Assembly: GCF_001696455.1 (NCBI RefSeq)
Contig: NZ_MAUJ01000019.1
Coordinates: forward strand, 1-42,176
Direction of reading: 5' to 3'
Source of the DNA: Pseudoalteromonas luteoviolacea
GTDB taxonomy: Bacteria; Pseudomonadota; Gammaproteobacteria; Enterobacterales; Alteromonadaceae
DNA length: 42,176 nucleotides
Shown: positions 1 to 9,000 of the stretch, piece by piece
Numbering within the stretch: position 1 is the first letter of the stretch
Layout of the letters: every line of letters begins with the position of its first letter
Program-made: the position numbers and the translations under genes
The notes under the pieces: model-generated
The model's database searches: none
Seen by the model: only the letters and a program-made list of their open reading frames with translations
What the model was told of the DNA's origin: nothing

Positions 1-15
1 CAGTACAACCCACCA
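1..15 (+). tRNA. 3' end of a tRNA, probably tRNA-Val (partial)
   Basis: The first 15 bases match exactly the 3' end, including the encoded CCA, of the complete tRNA-Val that begins 48 bases downstream. The rest of the gene lies outside the window. The identity suggests another Val copy in a tandem array, but only this tail is visible. Confidence 0.7.
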
Positions 16-63
16 ATTAAAATCCGCTATGCGGTTGGATATAAATCCACTAAATCTATATTT

Positions 64-139
64 GGGTTGTTAGCTCAGTTGGGAGAGCATCGCCCTTACA
101 AGGCGAGGGTCACTGGTTCAAGTCCAGTACAACCCACCA
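64..139 (+). tRNA. tRNA-Val (anticodon TAC)
   Basis: A 76-base cloverleaf with a GGGTTGT/ACAACCC acceptor stem, a D-arm containing TAGCTCAGTTGGGAGAGC, an anticodon loop CTTACAA (anticodon TAC), a T-arm with GGTTCAAGTCC and an encoded CCA end. It is the last gene of what looks like a tandem Val array, because the window opens on an identical tRNA tail. I see no clear terminator before the next gene. Confidence 0.95.
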
Positions 140-286
140 TTCTACTTTCATCTCTAGAAAAAATTTCCAGATGTTTAATTCAAGTCGGTTATTTCTTGTT
201 GCGCATGTCATCTTTAGACGAACTGTTTTAAAACTTAGAAGAAACGACTAGACTAAAAACATTGGGAGCAATTCATTTAGATCAAT

Positions 287-1915
287 ATGCCAGTTCAACC
301 ATTTGTTAATTCAAAAATTTTAATTGTGGAAGAACAACCTCTGGCGCTTAGTTATTTAAAACAATCGCTGGAACGCTTGGCTTATCGCAATGTATTTATT
401 GCAGAATCTGCTGCAGTTGCTAAAGAGAGCTGTCAGACAAATAAATTCGAACTTATCATCTGCTCTTTTGATTTAAGTAAGCGCCAAAACGGCTATCAGC
501 TTTACGAAGAACTTTTGAAAAAGCGCTTAATCAAACGCTGTACTGGATTTATTTTCACCTCAGCAGAGACCAGCCCAGAACTCGTACATAGTGTCGTAGA
601 ACTTCAGCCTGACGATTTTCTTGTTAAACCTTTTACGATGAAAGATCTCAAAACTCGTATTGAAAGGATCCTAAAAAGAAAACAAGGCCTCAGAAAAATC
701 TATACGCTCATAGATGACGAGAACTATTCTAAAGCGCTAAAATTTATTAATAGTGAGCTTGACGGCCAACAGCAAACCTATTCCGTTATGTTGCTAAAGC
801 TCAAGGGGGAAACGCTACTTAAGTTGAAACGCTTTGATGAAGCAAAACAGTTTTATAAATCAGCTCTAGAATTACAAAAGTTCACTTGGGCAAAGTTAGG
901 ATTAGTAGAAGCACTCATTGCAAATAATGAGGATTTGACAGCACAAAAGTTTCTAAAAGGATTAATCGAAAAAAGCGAAACGCGACTTGCTGCATTGGAT
1001 TTACTCGGACGCCTAGAAATTAAGCTTAATCAATTTGAACACGCCCAAAAAGCACTGCACGAAGCTTCACAAATTGCTCCCCGAAACTTATCCCGACAGA
1101 AGTCTCTGAGTACCGTAGCGATGATCAATCATGATTATGAGTGCAGTTATAATGCGCAAAAAGAAATCGCCAGCTTTGCACGTTACTCAATTCACGATAG
1201 CCCCGAAGTATACCTAAATGCTGCAAGGGCTGGAATCGACTTTGCATTGGCGACAGATCAGCATGAGCAGATCCAAAAGATCACCCGACAAACTCAGCAA
1301 TATTTAACGGATCTAAAAAAGCAATTCCCAAATGCGATTAATCAAACGCAAGTGGATGTGCTTAACGCGCGAATGCACTATTTAAAAGATGAGCATAAGA
1401 AAGCACGCCACCTTATGGAGCAGCTTGAAGACGAGCCGGTGATCCGCTCAGTAGACGCGGCACTGGACAAAGCCAAAGCATTCCATGAGCTGGGTTTCCA
1501 ACATAAAGCACAAGCGTTGTTTGGGCAAATCATAGATCATTGTGAACGCCATCAAGCTCAAGAAGATCCCGTTATGATGCGCTACTTACATCAGCAACAT
1601 GATGAACGTAAAGACATTACAATGGGCCCCAAAGAGCTCAATAATCACGCAGTAAAACAGTTCAACAAAGGAGAGCTTGATGTCGCCTTGGAAGCCTTTT
1701 CTCAAGCGTTTAGAGTTATGCCTAAAAATGCGAGCATTGCCCTAAATTTATTACAGTGTTTAACCGATGCGACAGGCAAAAAGGGCATTACTTTCAACAC
1801 CAATTTAGCCAAAAAGTGTTTAAAGGTATTACAAGACGCGGATCTCGACTCCGAGCAACTCACTCGTTTCGATAAGTTACTTGCGCAAATGAAGGAAATG
1901 GGACTCGCCCATTAG
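287..1915 (+). CDS. Receiver-domain protein with TPR repeats, phospho-acceptor probably lost
   Basis: The N-terminal ~125 residues form a CheY-like receiver: SKILIVEEQ near residue 9 supplies the acidic pair (E15, E16), and LVKPFT near residue 112 supplies the conserved Lys and Pro. The remaining ~400 residues are helical TPR-like repeats, ending with a clear one around residues 440-485. There is no DNA-binding or enzyme domain, so it probably acts through protein contacts. The expected phospho-acceptor Asp falls on Ser60 (IICSFDL), judged by distance to Gly69, so it may be a pseudo-receiver; Asp62 is the only nearby acid. A GGGAG near 264 lies rather far from the ATG, so the start is not certain. 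The gene is monocistronic and convergent with msrB. Confidence 0.8.
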   Translation: MPVQPFVNSKILIVEEQPLALSYLKQSLERLAYRNVFIAESAAVAKESCQTNKFELIICSFDLSKRQNGYQLYEELLKKRLIKRCTGFIFTSAETSPELVHSVVELQPDDFLVKPFTMKDLKTRIERILKRKQGLRKIYTLIDDENYSKALKFINSELDGQQQTYSVMLLKLKGETLLKLKRFDEAKQFYKSALELQKFTWAKLGLVEALIANNEDLTAQKFLKGLIEKSETRLAALDLLGRLEIKLNQFEHAQKALHEASQIAPRNLSRQKSLSTVAMINHDYECSYNAQKEIASFARYSIHDSPEVYLNAARAGIDFALATDQHEQIQKITRQTQQYLTDLKKQFPNAINQTQVDVLNARMHYLKDEHKKARHLMEQLEDEPVIRSVDAALDKAKAFHELGFQHKAQALFGQIIDHCERHQAQEDPVMMRYLHQQHDERKDITMGPKELNNHAVKQFNKGELDVALEAFSQAFRVMPKNASIALNLLQCLTDATGKKGITFNTNLAKKCLKVLQDADLDSEQLTRFDKLLAQMKEMGLAH

Positions 1916-1934
1916 ATAAATAATGTTGAGCAAA

Positions 1935-1954
1935 GGGGGCACATTACAGCCCCT
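1935..1954. terminator. Candidate convergent terminator hairpin
   Basis: A GGGGC/GCCCC stem with a G-T wobble closing pair and an 8-base loop lies between two converging genes. Neither side has a strong T-run, so termination is suggested by location and structure only. Confidence 0.4.
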
Positions 1955-1963
1955 CATCCAGTA

Positions 1964-2416
1964 TTAACTGACTGTTTCTTGTTTCACCATCGCCAGTGCA
2001 TTAACGCAGTATCTCAATCCGCTTGGTTTAGGCCCATCGGGAAAGACATGTCCTAAATGTGCGTCACAGACATTGCAAACAATTTCAACACGAGCCATAC
2101 CATGCGAGTCATCTAAAATATAGGCTATGGCGCTGGGGTCAGCTGGCTGTGTGAATGAAGGCCAGCCTGAGCCACTTTCGAACTTTTCATGCGCATCAAA
2201 AAGTAACTCACCGCAGCAAGCACATTCATATTGCCCAGGCTCAAACAAGCTGCATGATTGCGAACTAAATGGTCTTTCAGTGCCTTTGTTTCGAGTAATA
2301 TGAAACACAGAAGGCTCTAACAAAGCTTGCCATTGCATCATACTCTTTTCAACCCTTCGTGGTGGTGTAGGGTTGCCCTCGTTGGCTAGTTTGAGGATAT
2401 CTTGCCAAATTAACAT
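1964..2416 (-). CDS. msrB: Peptide-methionine (R)-S-oxide reductase MsrB
   Basis: MsrB reduces methionine-R-sulfoxide in oxidised proteins, normally with thioredoxin as electron donor. The 150-residue protein has the two zinc CxxC pairs (C65/C68 and C114/C117), the GWPSF motif, HxGHVFPDGP and the catalytic cysteine C137 in RYCVNA. The motif that in many members reads SGCGW, and carries the recycling cysteine, reads SGSGW here. C55 is a possible substitute; that is inference. An AGGA lies 8 bases upstream of the ATG and supports this start. The length is slightly above the E. coli protein because of an N-terminal stretch. It appears monocistronic. Confidence 0.93.
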   Translation of the reverse strand: MLIWQDILKLANEGNPTPPRRVEKSMMQWQALLEPSVFHITRNKGTERPFSSQSCSLFEPGQYECACCGELLFDAHEKFESGSGWPSFTQPADPSAIAYILDDSHGMARVEIVCNVCDAHLGHVFPDGPKPSGLRYCVNALAMVKQETVS

Positions 2417-2720
2417 GTTGATATTCCTAGTAATATATTTTTGTTAATGTTTTCAGCTAATAACACTATTTCGCCTCTCTCGATGTACGGATACACCTTA
2501 CACTAACTTCATGACATATCTAGGTTCACACAATACCAGTTCCTATAAAATTAACAACTGGTATACATTCGATGAGCTTTAACAAAAAGTCGTCGAAAAG
2601 TTCGTGACTTCTCATCAAGTAAAAATAAGTTAGCTCGCCTCTTAACCCGTCACAGTTTACGTCCACGAGAACGACAAAACCCTACTTTACATTTAGGCTT
2701 TTGGCCGCTTTTGCGTCAAG
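2417..2720. other. Gene-poor 304-base spacer with an inverted repeat
   Basis: The stretch holds the msrB upstream region and the downstream region of the DUF2919 gene. The clearest structure is the 9-base inverted repeat at 2533-2564. A stop-free frame of about 55 codons on the plus strand (about 2574 to the stop at 2749) has no ATG, so I do not call it a gene. No RNA gene was recognised. Confidence 0.5.
2533..2564. repeat. Imperfectly spaced inverted repeat ATACCAGTT/AACTGGTAT
   Basis: The arms ATACCAGTT (2533-2541) and AACTGGTAT (2556-2564) are perfect complements around a 14-base AT-rich loop. The look is similar to small dispersed palindromic elements of Alteromonadales and Vibrio genomes, but only one copy is noticed here, so whether it is a genomic repeat is an inference. 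Confidence 0.5.
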
Positions 2721-3206
2721 CTATTTGGCCTCTGGTTCAGGCCAATCACTAAAAAAACACGTTAAGTAACGGCTATTTATTAGGTACAAAATTACCCAAG
2801 AAACCAATACGATCTGACTCGCTAGATAAAATGAAAATTGGTAGTGGCCATTTGCAGCCTGCATTAAAAGCCAACCTAAATCAAGAAATGCAGCAATTAA
2901 CAAAGGCCAGCGCATGTACCCCCATAACTCCCCCCAACGAGCAGCACTACTCGGGCGGCGCATTGAAAATACCAACGCGGGGATCAGCGCAATAGCAGCA
3001 ATTCCAATAGCAACAAAGAAGTTACTTTTAGAGGGAAAGAACAAACTCATAATATCTAAGTCAGGGCGCCAGGTGAGCGCCGACATCAGCCAAATTAAAA
3101 AAGGGCGTAATAGGACAATTAAGGTCAAATTAAAGCCTATCGGTGTTCGATATACACCGTACTTGTCCCAATACTCTGGTCCAAAACGACCTATTAATTT
3201 ACTCAC
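2721..3206 (-). CDS. DUF2919 family inner membrane protein (YfeZ-like)
   Basis: A 161-residue protein with about four hydrophobic segments, near residues 24-45, 61-82, 97-115 and 125-145. The pattern of a short polar N-terminus with a Tyr/Pro-rich stretch (YGVYRTP), then LFFPSKSNFF and a second helix pair, resembles the DUF2919/YfeZ family, whose function is not known to me. It ends with an acidic tail (WPEPEAK). It sits 25 bases downstream of ligA on the same strand and may be cotranscribed with it. The family call is by recognition only. Confidence 0.65.
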   Translation of the reverse strand: MSKLIGRFGPEYWDKYGVYRTPIGFNLTLIVLLRPFLIWLMSALTWRPDLDIMSLFFPSKSNFFVAIGIAAIALIPALVFSMRRPSSAARWGELWGYMRWPLLIAAFLDLGWLLMQAANGHYQFSFYLASQIVLVSWVILYLINSRYLTCFFSDWPEPEAK

Positions 3207-3231
3207 TGCGCCCCCGTGTGTTTAGTTCAGC

Positions 3232-5253
3232 TTAACCTTGATGCTGTTCAAATAAGGCTATTAGTGCTGCTTCATCTAATATATCAATGCCCAGATCTTG
3301 CGCTTTAGTCAGCTTAGAACCCGCTTTCTCGCCAGCAATCAGTGCATCAGTATTCTTCGATACACTTCCAGCTACTTTTGCACCTAACGCCTGAAGACGT
3401 GCCTTGGCATCATTTCGATTCAACTCACTCATCGTGCCCGTTAATACATACGTTAACCCAGCCAATGGTTGAGCTTGCTCAGAAGGTGCTTCAATTTCTG
3501 GCCAGTGAATCCCAACTTCTAACAACTCAGATACCACTGTTTGGTTATGTGGCTCTTTGAAAAACGCACCAATATGATGAGCGACAACCACACCTACATC
3601 ACTTACTTCCTGTAAACTCTCAATGGAGGCATCCATCACATTTTCAAGGGTTAGGTAATGATTTGCTAAATTTTGTGCGGTCGCCTCCCCAACTTCACGT
3701 ATACCCAGCGCGTATAAAAACTTCGCTAGCGTTGTTTTTTTGCCAGCTTCTAATGCATTCACTAAGTTTTTAGCGGACTTTGGTCCCATACGCTCCAATG
3801 ATTCAAAATGTCCTTGACGCAGTTTAAAAAGTTCAGCAGGTGTCTTGATCAGTTCTCTGTCCACCAGCTGCTCAACTATTTTGTCACCTAGGCCATCAAT
3901 ATCGAGTGCTTTACGTGAAGAAAAGTGCTTGATTGCCTCTTTTCGTTGAGCCTGACAAACTAACCCACCTGTACATCGCGCAACAGCTTCCCCCTCTACA
4001 CGCTCTACATGAGAGTCACAAACGGGACATGTATCTGGAAATTCGATCTCTCGCGTGTCATCGGGACGTTTATCTAAAATAACTTGTGTGATCTGTGGGA
4101 TCACATCCCCTGCACGACGAATGATCACATGATCCTTTACTTTGATGCCTAAGCGATCTATTTCATCTTGATTGTGAAGCGTTGCATTCGAGACTGTCAC
4201 TCCTCCCACAAAAACGGGCTCAAGTCGAGCGACGGGTGTGATCGCACCAGTACGCCCTACTTGGAATTCAACATCCAATAGTTGAGTAACTTCTTCCTGG
4301 GCTGGAAACTTATAGGCAATCGCCCAACGTGGTGCACGTGCCACAAACCCAAGCTGTGACTGTTGCTGTTTGTTATCGACTTTAATAACCACGCCATCTA
4401 TTTCATAGCTCAGATCGTCGCGACGAGTGAGAATATCTTGGTAATAAGCAATCGCCTGCGCTGCCCCTGCCACCCTGCGGGTTTCTGGGCACATAGGTAA
4501 GCCCCACTGTTTCAATTGCTCTAACTGACCGAAATGCGTGATATCCAGTTCAGCCCCTTCAATCGTCCCCATTGAGTAGGCGTAAAACATCAAAGGCCTT
4601 TGCGCGGTGATTTTTGAATCTAGCTGTCTCAAACTACCCGCAGCCGCATTACGTGGGTTTGCGAAAGTCTTTTCATCTTTAGCTAAAGCAACCTCATTAA
4701 GGCGATCAAAGCCAGCCTTATCCATAAATACTTCACCACGTACTTCTACCTCTACAGGGATATTTTCCCCTCTTAGGCGCAGTGGTATATTGCGTATCGT
4801 TTTCACATTCTCAGTAATGTTTTCACCGACTTGGCCATCTCCACGGGTTGCAGCTTGTACTAACACTCCATTTCTATACAAGATGGACACCGCCAAACCA
4901 TCTAGCTTAGGTTCACAACAAAAGCTCAATTCTTGGCTTTCTAACAAGCGCTCTTTTATGCGGCGATTAAATGCATTAAATTCATCTTCATCGAATGCAT
5001 TGTCGAGCGATAACATCGGAACCTTGTGCGTAACTTGTTCAAACTTGCTAAGCGCCACTCCACCAACTTTTTGAGAAGGAGAATCAACACTTAGAAGCGC
5101 TGGGTGCTGCGTTTCTAAGTCTACCAGTTCGCGCATTAACCTATCGTATTCAGCATCGGGGACTGACGGCATATCTAAAACATAATATTTATAATTATGA
5201 TCTTCTAATTGCGCCTTTAATTCATTGATTCTATTACTGATAGATTCGGACAT
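3232..5253 (-). CDS. ligA: NAD-dependent DNA ligase LigA
   Basis: LigA seals nicks in duplex DNA using NAD+ and joins Okazaki fragments. The 673-residue length matches E. coli LigA (671). Domains in order: the N-terminal Ia domain with YYVLDMPSVPDAEYDRL (residues 23-39), the adenylation domain with catalytic Lys116 in CEPKLDG, the OB fold, a four-Cys zinc finger (CPVC...C...C, about 410-435), helix-hairpin-helix repeats, and a C-terminal BRCT domain from about residue 597 (LAGLTYVLTG). It follows smc and zipA on the same strand, the order also seen in pseudomonads. A hairpin in the 97-base zipA-ligA gap may lower read-through. Confidence 0.98.
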   Translation of the reverse strand: MSESISNRINELKAQLEDHNYKYYVLDMPSVPDAEYDRLMRELVDLETQHPALLSVDSPSQKVGGVALSKFEQVTHKVPMLSLDNAFDEDEFNAFNRRIKERLLESQELSFCCEPKLDGLAVSILYRNGVLVQAATRGDGQVGENITENVKTIRNIPLRLRGENIPVEVEVRGEVFMDKAGFDRLNEVALAKDEKTFANPRNAAAGSLRQLDSKITAQRPLMFYAYSMGTIEGAELDITHFGQLEQLKQWGLPMCPETRRVAGAAQAIAYYQDILTRRDDLSYEIDGVVIKVDNKQQQSQLGFVARAPRWAIAYKFPAQEEVTQLLDVEFQVGRTGAITPVARLEPVFVGGVTVSNATLHNQDEIDRLGIKVKDHVIIRRAGDVIPQITQVILDKRPDDTREIEFPDTCPVCDSHVERVEGEAVARCTGGLVCQAQRKEAIKHFSSRKALDIDGLGDKIVEQLVDRELIKTPAELFKLRQGHFESLERMGPKSAKNLVNALEAGKKTTLAKFLYALGIREVGEATAQNLANHYLTLENVMDASIESLQEVSDVGVVVAHHIGAFFKEPHNQTVVSELLEVGIHWPEIEAPSEQAQPLAGLTYVLTGTMSELNRNDAKARLQALGAKVAGSVSKNTDALIAGEKAGSKLTKAQDLGIDILDEAALIALFEQHQG

Positions 5254-5275
5254 TTCAACCTCTTAATAACACAAA

Positions 5276-5299
5276 AGCCACCGGCTATTACCAGTGGCT
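5276..5299 (-). terminator. Intercistronic hairpin between zipA and ligA
   Basis: On the minus strand a 9-bp stem (AGCCACTGG with CCGGTGGCT, one G-U pair) closes a 6-base loop and is followed by TTTTG. This resembles a weak intrinsic terminator or attenuator placed before ligA. The T-run is short, so partial read-through is likely. Confidence 0.5.
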
Positions 5300-5350
5300 C
5301 ATTTTATCTTTTGCTTTTGTCCATTGCAGGTCAAAAAGCATAACTACACG

Positions 5351-6067
5351 TTATGCGGCAAACTCACGCACTTTTTCAACATATGCCCTGATGGTATCCA
5401 CCGTCAGTGGTTCGCGCGCGCTATCGAGTACTTGTGCGCCAAACTCGTCTGAGAGTTTTTTAGCTGCACCATGTAACATATTAAATGCCGCCATACTATC
5501 GCCTTCACAAGGCAATGTCATAAACAGGCTCACTCCAGCAGTGCTAAACTGCTCCATGTTGTCGATATCAAACGTACCTGGGTTATACATATTCACTAAA
5601 CGGAAAAGTACCGGTCCATTGCCAGAAGACTCTAAATGGCGGTTAAAAAACCCTTCTTCTGAATATTTAAAGCCTAAGCTAAGTACACTTGGAAGCAGCT
5701 TCGAGCCGGCCATCGTAAGCCCTTCAGGCATTTGAATATGCAAGATAATAAAATCTTGAGGTTCAGGAGCAGACCCCTGCGCAGGCTCTGATGTGGAGTT
5801 CGTTTCTGATGCCTCATGTTGCTCATCAACAGAATCATGTAAAACAGGCTCTTTTATTGTGGCTTTAGGTTCTTCTTCTACTGCCGTAAAGCTCATATCA
5901 TTAAGTTCTGGTTCTGATGTTTTCACATCATCCATCGGTGCTGGCACATCCTGTTTACTACCATCTTTATCTTCTTTTTTTCTAACAGACCATAACCCAT
6001 GAATCAGTAATCCACCTATGATCAACGCACTGATCACGATTAATGCCCATCTTAACTCTGTGGCCAT
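5351..6067 (-). CDS. zipA: Cell division protein ZipA
   Basis: ZipA tethers FtsZ to the inner membrane at the division septum. The 238-residue protein has one N-terminal transmembrane helix (about residues 8-26), a short charged basic stretch, a low-complexity acidic linker rich in Pro, Ser and Glu (about 35-105), and a C-terminal FtsZ-binding domain (about 106-238, starting at FIILHIQMPEG). It is shorter than E. coli ZipA (328), mainly in the linker. It sits 16 bases after smc and upstream of ligA. The C-terminal domain is divergent but recognisable, with LVNMYNPGTFD and GVSLFMTLPC as landmarks. Confidence 0.92.
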   Translation of the reverse strand: MATELRWALIVISALIIGGLLIHGLWSVRKKEDKDGSKQDVPAPMDDVKTSEPELNDMSFTAVEEEPKATIKEPVLHDSVDEQHEASETNSTSEPAQGSAPEPQDFIILHIQMPEGLTMAGSKLLPSVLSLGFKYSEEGFFNRHLESSGNGPVLFRLVNMYNPGTFDIDNMEQFSTAGVSLFMTLPCEGDSMAAFNMLHGAAKKLSDEFGAQVLDSAREPLTVDTIRAYVEKVREFAA

Positions 6068-6083
6068 TGTTCACCTTTACTTA

Positions 6084-9000
6084 TTATGTATGTGCCATCT
6101 GCACTGCTTGTTCTATGTCCACGGCAACTACACGAGAAACACCTGGTTCCGCCATAGTCACCCCCGTCAGCCTTGCGGCCATCTCCATCGCCACTTTATT
6201 ATGGCTTATATAAATAAATTGTACCGCTTGTGACATCTCTTCTACTAGGCGACAAAAACGCCCAACATTCGCATCATCCAGCGGTGCATCTACCTCATCC
6301 AACATACAAAACGGCGCTGGATTTAATCTAAAGATAGAAAATACCAATGATAATGCGGTCAACGCTTTTTCTCCACCACTTAGCAGATGAATTGTCGAGT
6401 TTTTCTTCCCCGGTGGTCTTGCCATTATAGTAACACCACTTTCCAACAAATCATCACTCGTGAGTTCTAAATACGCACTACCCCCACCAAAAACTTTGGG
6501 AAATAGCTCACTAAGCGAGCTATTCACTTCATCAAACGTTGCCCTAAACCGTGTTTTGGTTTCTCTATCAATTTTACGGATGGCATTTTCAAGTGTCTCA
6601 AGAGCCGCGGTTAGATCATTGAGCTGCTCATCAAGATATTGTTTGCGAGCTGACGCTTCATCAAACTCTTCAATGGCCGCTAGGTTGACCGCACCCAATA
6701 GCGATAACTTTTGCCCCGTCGCTGTTAATTTGCTTTGGTAAACGCCCTGAGTCATGTCTTTGTCTAAGGTGGCTTGAACCCCTTTTAAAGTCTGCTTTAA
6801 CTCAAGAAGCGGCTCGAGCGCGGATTGCGCTTTGACGACCAAACTTTGCTCTTGCAATTGCAGCTGTTGCTTTTGTTCCTTCAATTTTAGACTTTGTGCT
6901 TGTGAATCTTGCACTGATAATTGTTTTTCGCTGAGCTGCTGCTTGGCATCTTTTACCTCTAACTCTAACCCTTCCAACTGTGACTTTTGTGCTTGATGCT
7001 CGCCTATTAAGGTTTGAATTTGCGTTTTAATTTCTTTCGTTGGTGCTTCTAATTGGGTTAACTGCGCTTTGTTAGCGTTCAGAGATGTTTCACATTGCGC
7101 TAAGCTATGTTGTAAATGTGCCGACTTTGTAGCGCTAAGTTGCTGCGTGCTTTGTGCTTGCTGCAAAGTCAATTTGGCTTGGTGCACACGTTCTTGAAGT
7201 TGGTTTTTGCGAAGCTGTATATGGCTATATTCTCGTTTATGCTTTTCCACCGCATCTTTACAAACAGCTGCTTGCTTTTGTAATGTCTCAGTCTGCTCTG
7301 CTTGCTGTTCATGTTGAACAACCAATACTTCACGTTCTTCTTCGTACCGAACTAAAGTGTTTTCAACATCTTTTAATTCACTGACCAATTGCTCGGACTG
7401 TTGTGTCCATTGCACATGCTGTTGCTGTAAGACTTCGATGCGACTCTTATTACCAGCAATATCTTGCGCAATGCGATGAATATCTTGTCTATTAATTTCA
7501 ACTTGTGTCACAAGCTCAGCGTGAATTTCTTTGAGCTCAGTCAAGCGCCCTTCGGTCTGACTCGCTAATTGTTCTAGTTCAGGTATCGCGTTCGATAGCG
7601 CTTCAAGTCTGGCATATTTGGCAAGCTCGCAATTTTCATTATTGCTCGGCTCAGTTATAAAGTTTTCACCGTATAGCTCACCTAAGTCGTCAATCGCCAA
7701 GAAAAACTGAGCACATGGCACAAACTGGCGAGACTGACCAAGCCATTTGACGTGGTTTAAAAAACTTGGATATACACCAGAGTCAATCAAATTTGCGACA
7801 CTTTCAGGATGAGGCGTAAGCTCTGAGGGCCACACGCCTCCTTGTTCACTTTGCTCCGTTAAATGCAGCTCTGTAATGCTAAGCAATGCCCGTTCAACGA
7901 CCTGTGTATGCGTTGAGTTTACTTTTAACTGACTCAGAAAGCGTTGGTTCTTTTCAGGTTCTGTCGACCCCAGTAAACCTGATAACATGTCCCTTTCCGT
8001 GGTTTGCTCCAATAGCTGTTGCTTCTGTGTTAATAGCTCATTGTCGTATGCTTTAACTTGTCGCTCTGATGCCGCTACTTTCTCCACCAGTTTTTGCGAA
8101 TGGCTTTGTAACAAAGCCATCTCTTTGACCATTGCCTGTTGCTTAGATTGTTCTTGAGATAACGTCTCTGCACTGCTGTGCGCCATCAAAGCAGATTGCT
8201 TGTCAGTTAACCCTTTTCGCTTTTCTTGTTGATGCGAGTACGCTTGCTCCAATTGCTGCAACTTGCTACTTTCATGACTTAGGGCCGTATGCGCTTCACT
8301 TAATTTTAATTGCGCTAACTCTAACTGATGTTCAATGTGCTCGGTTTTTTCGTGAGCCTCTTCATATAGCGCAGTCACTTCATCTAGCTCAGCTTCGCAT
8401 ATCGCCACAGCCTGCGCGGCACTATCACATTGTTGTTGATGTGTTTCACTTGCGTGTTGCTGCTCATTTAGAAGTTGCTGTGCACTTTCAAGTTCTTGCC
8501 CAAGCTTACTTTGTGACTCAATGAGTTCTTGGCGTTTTTCACCTAAGTGTATTTTTTGTTGTTCTGCACGAGTAAGCTCGGTATGCGTTTTATGCAGCGA
8601 CTGCTGTGCGACGGTTAATGCATCAGTTAGGTGCACCACTTGTTGCTCAAAGCTCGCTATCACATCGTTCTGTCCGCCATGGGCTTGCTCTAAGAAGTTT
8701 AGCTTTTCATCCAGCTTACCAATTTCAGCGACTTTTTGTTGAAGCTTGTCATTAAAGTCACGCCACTTTAGTACCGCAAGCTGCCCTTTGAGTGTTCGCT
8801 CTTGCGCTTTTAAATCTTTATATTTGCGCGCCGACTCTGCCTGCTTGGCTAACCTGTCGAGCTGAGATTGCAGCTCTTGGCGCATATCGAGTAAACGCTC
8901 CAAGTTATCACGTGTACTTTTGATACGTGTTTGTGTCTCTTTTCTACGCTCTTTGTATTTGGATACGCCCGCCGCTTCCTCTAAAAATACGCGCAGTTCA

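Noticed and set aside
2914..3225. A 103-codon plus-strand frame over the DUF2919 gene
   Set aside because: It is antisense to a gene with a credible membrane-protein pattern, and its composition looks like a shadow.
4607..5074. 155-codon frame opposite ligA
   Set aside because: It lies wholly antisense to a conserved ligA segment and shows no family pattern.
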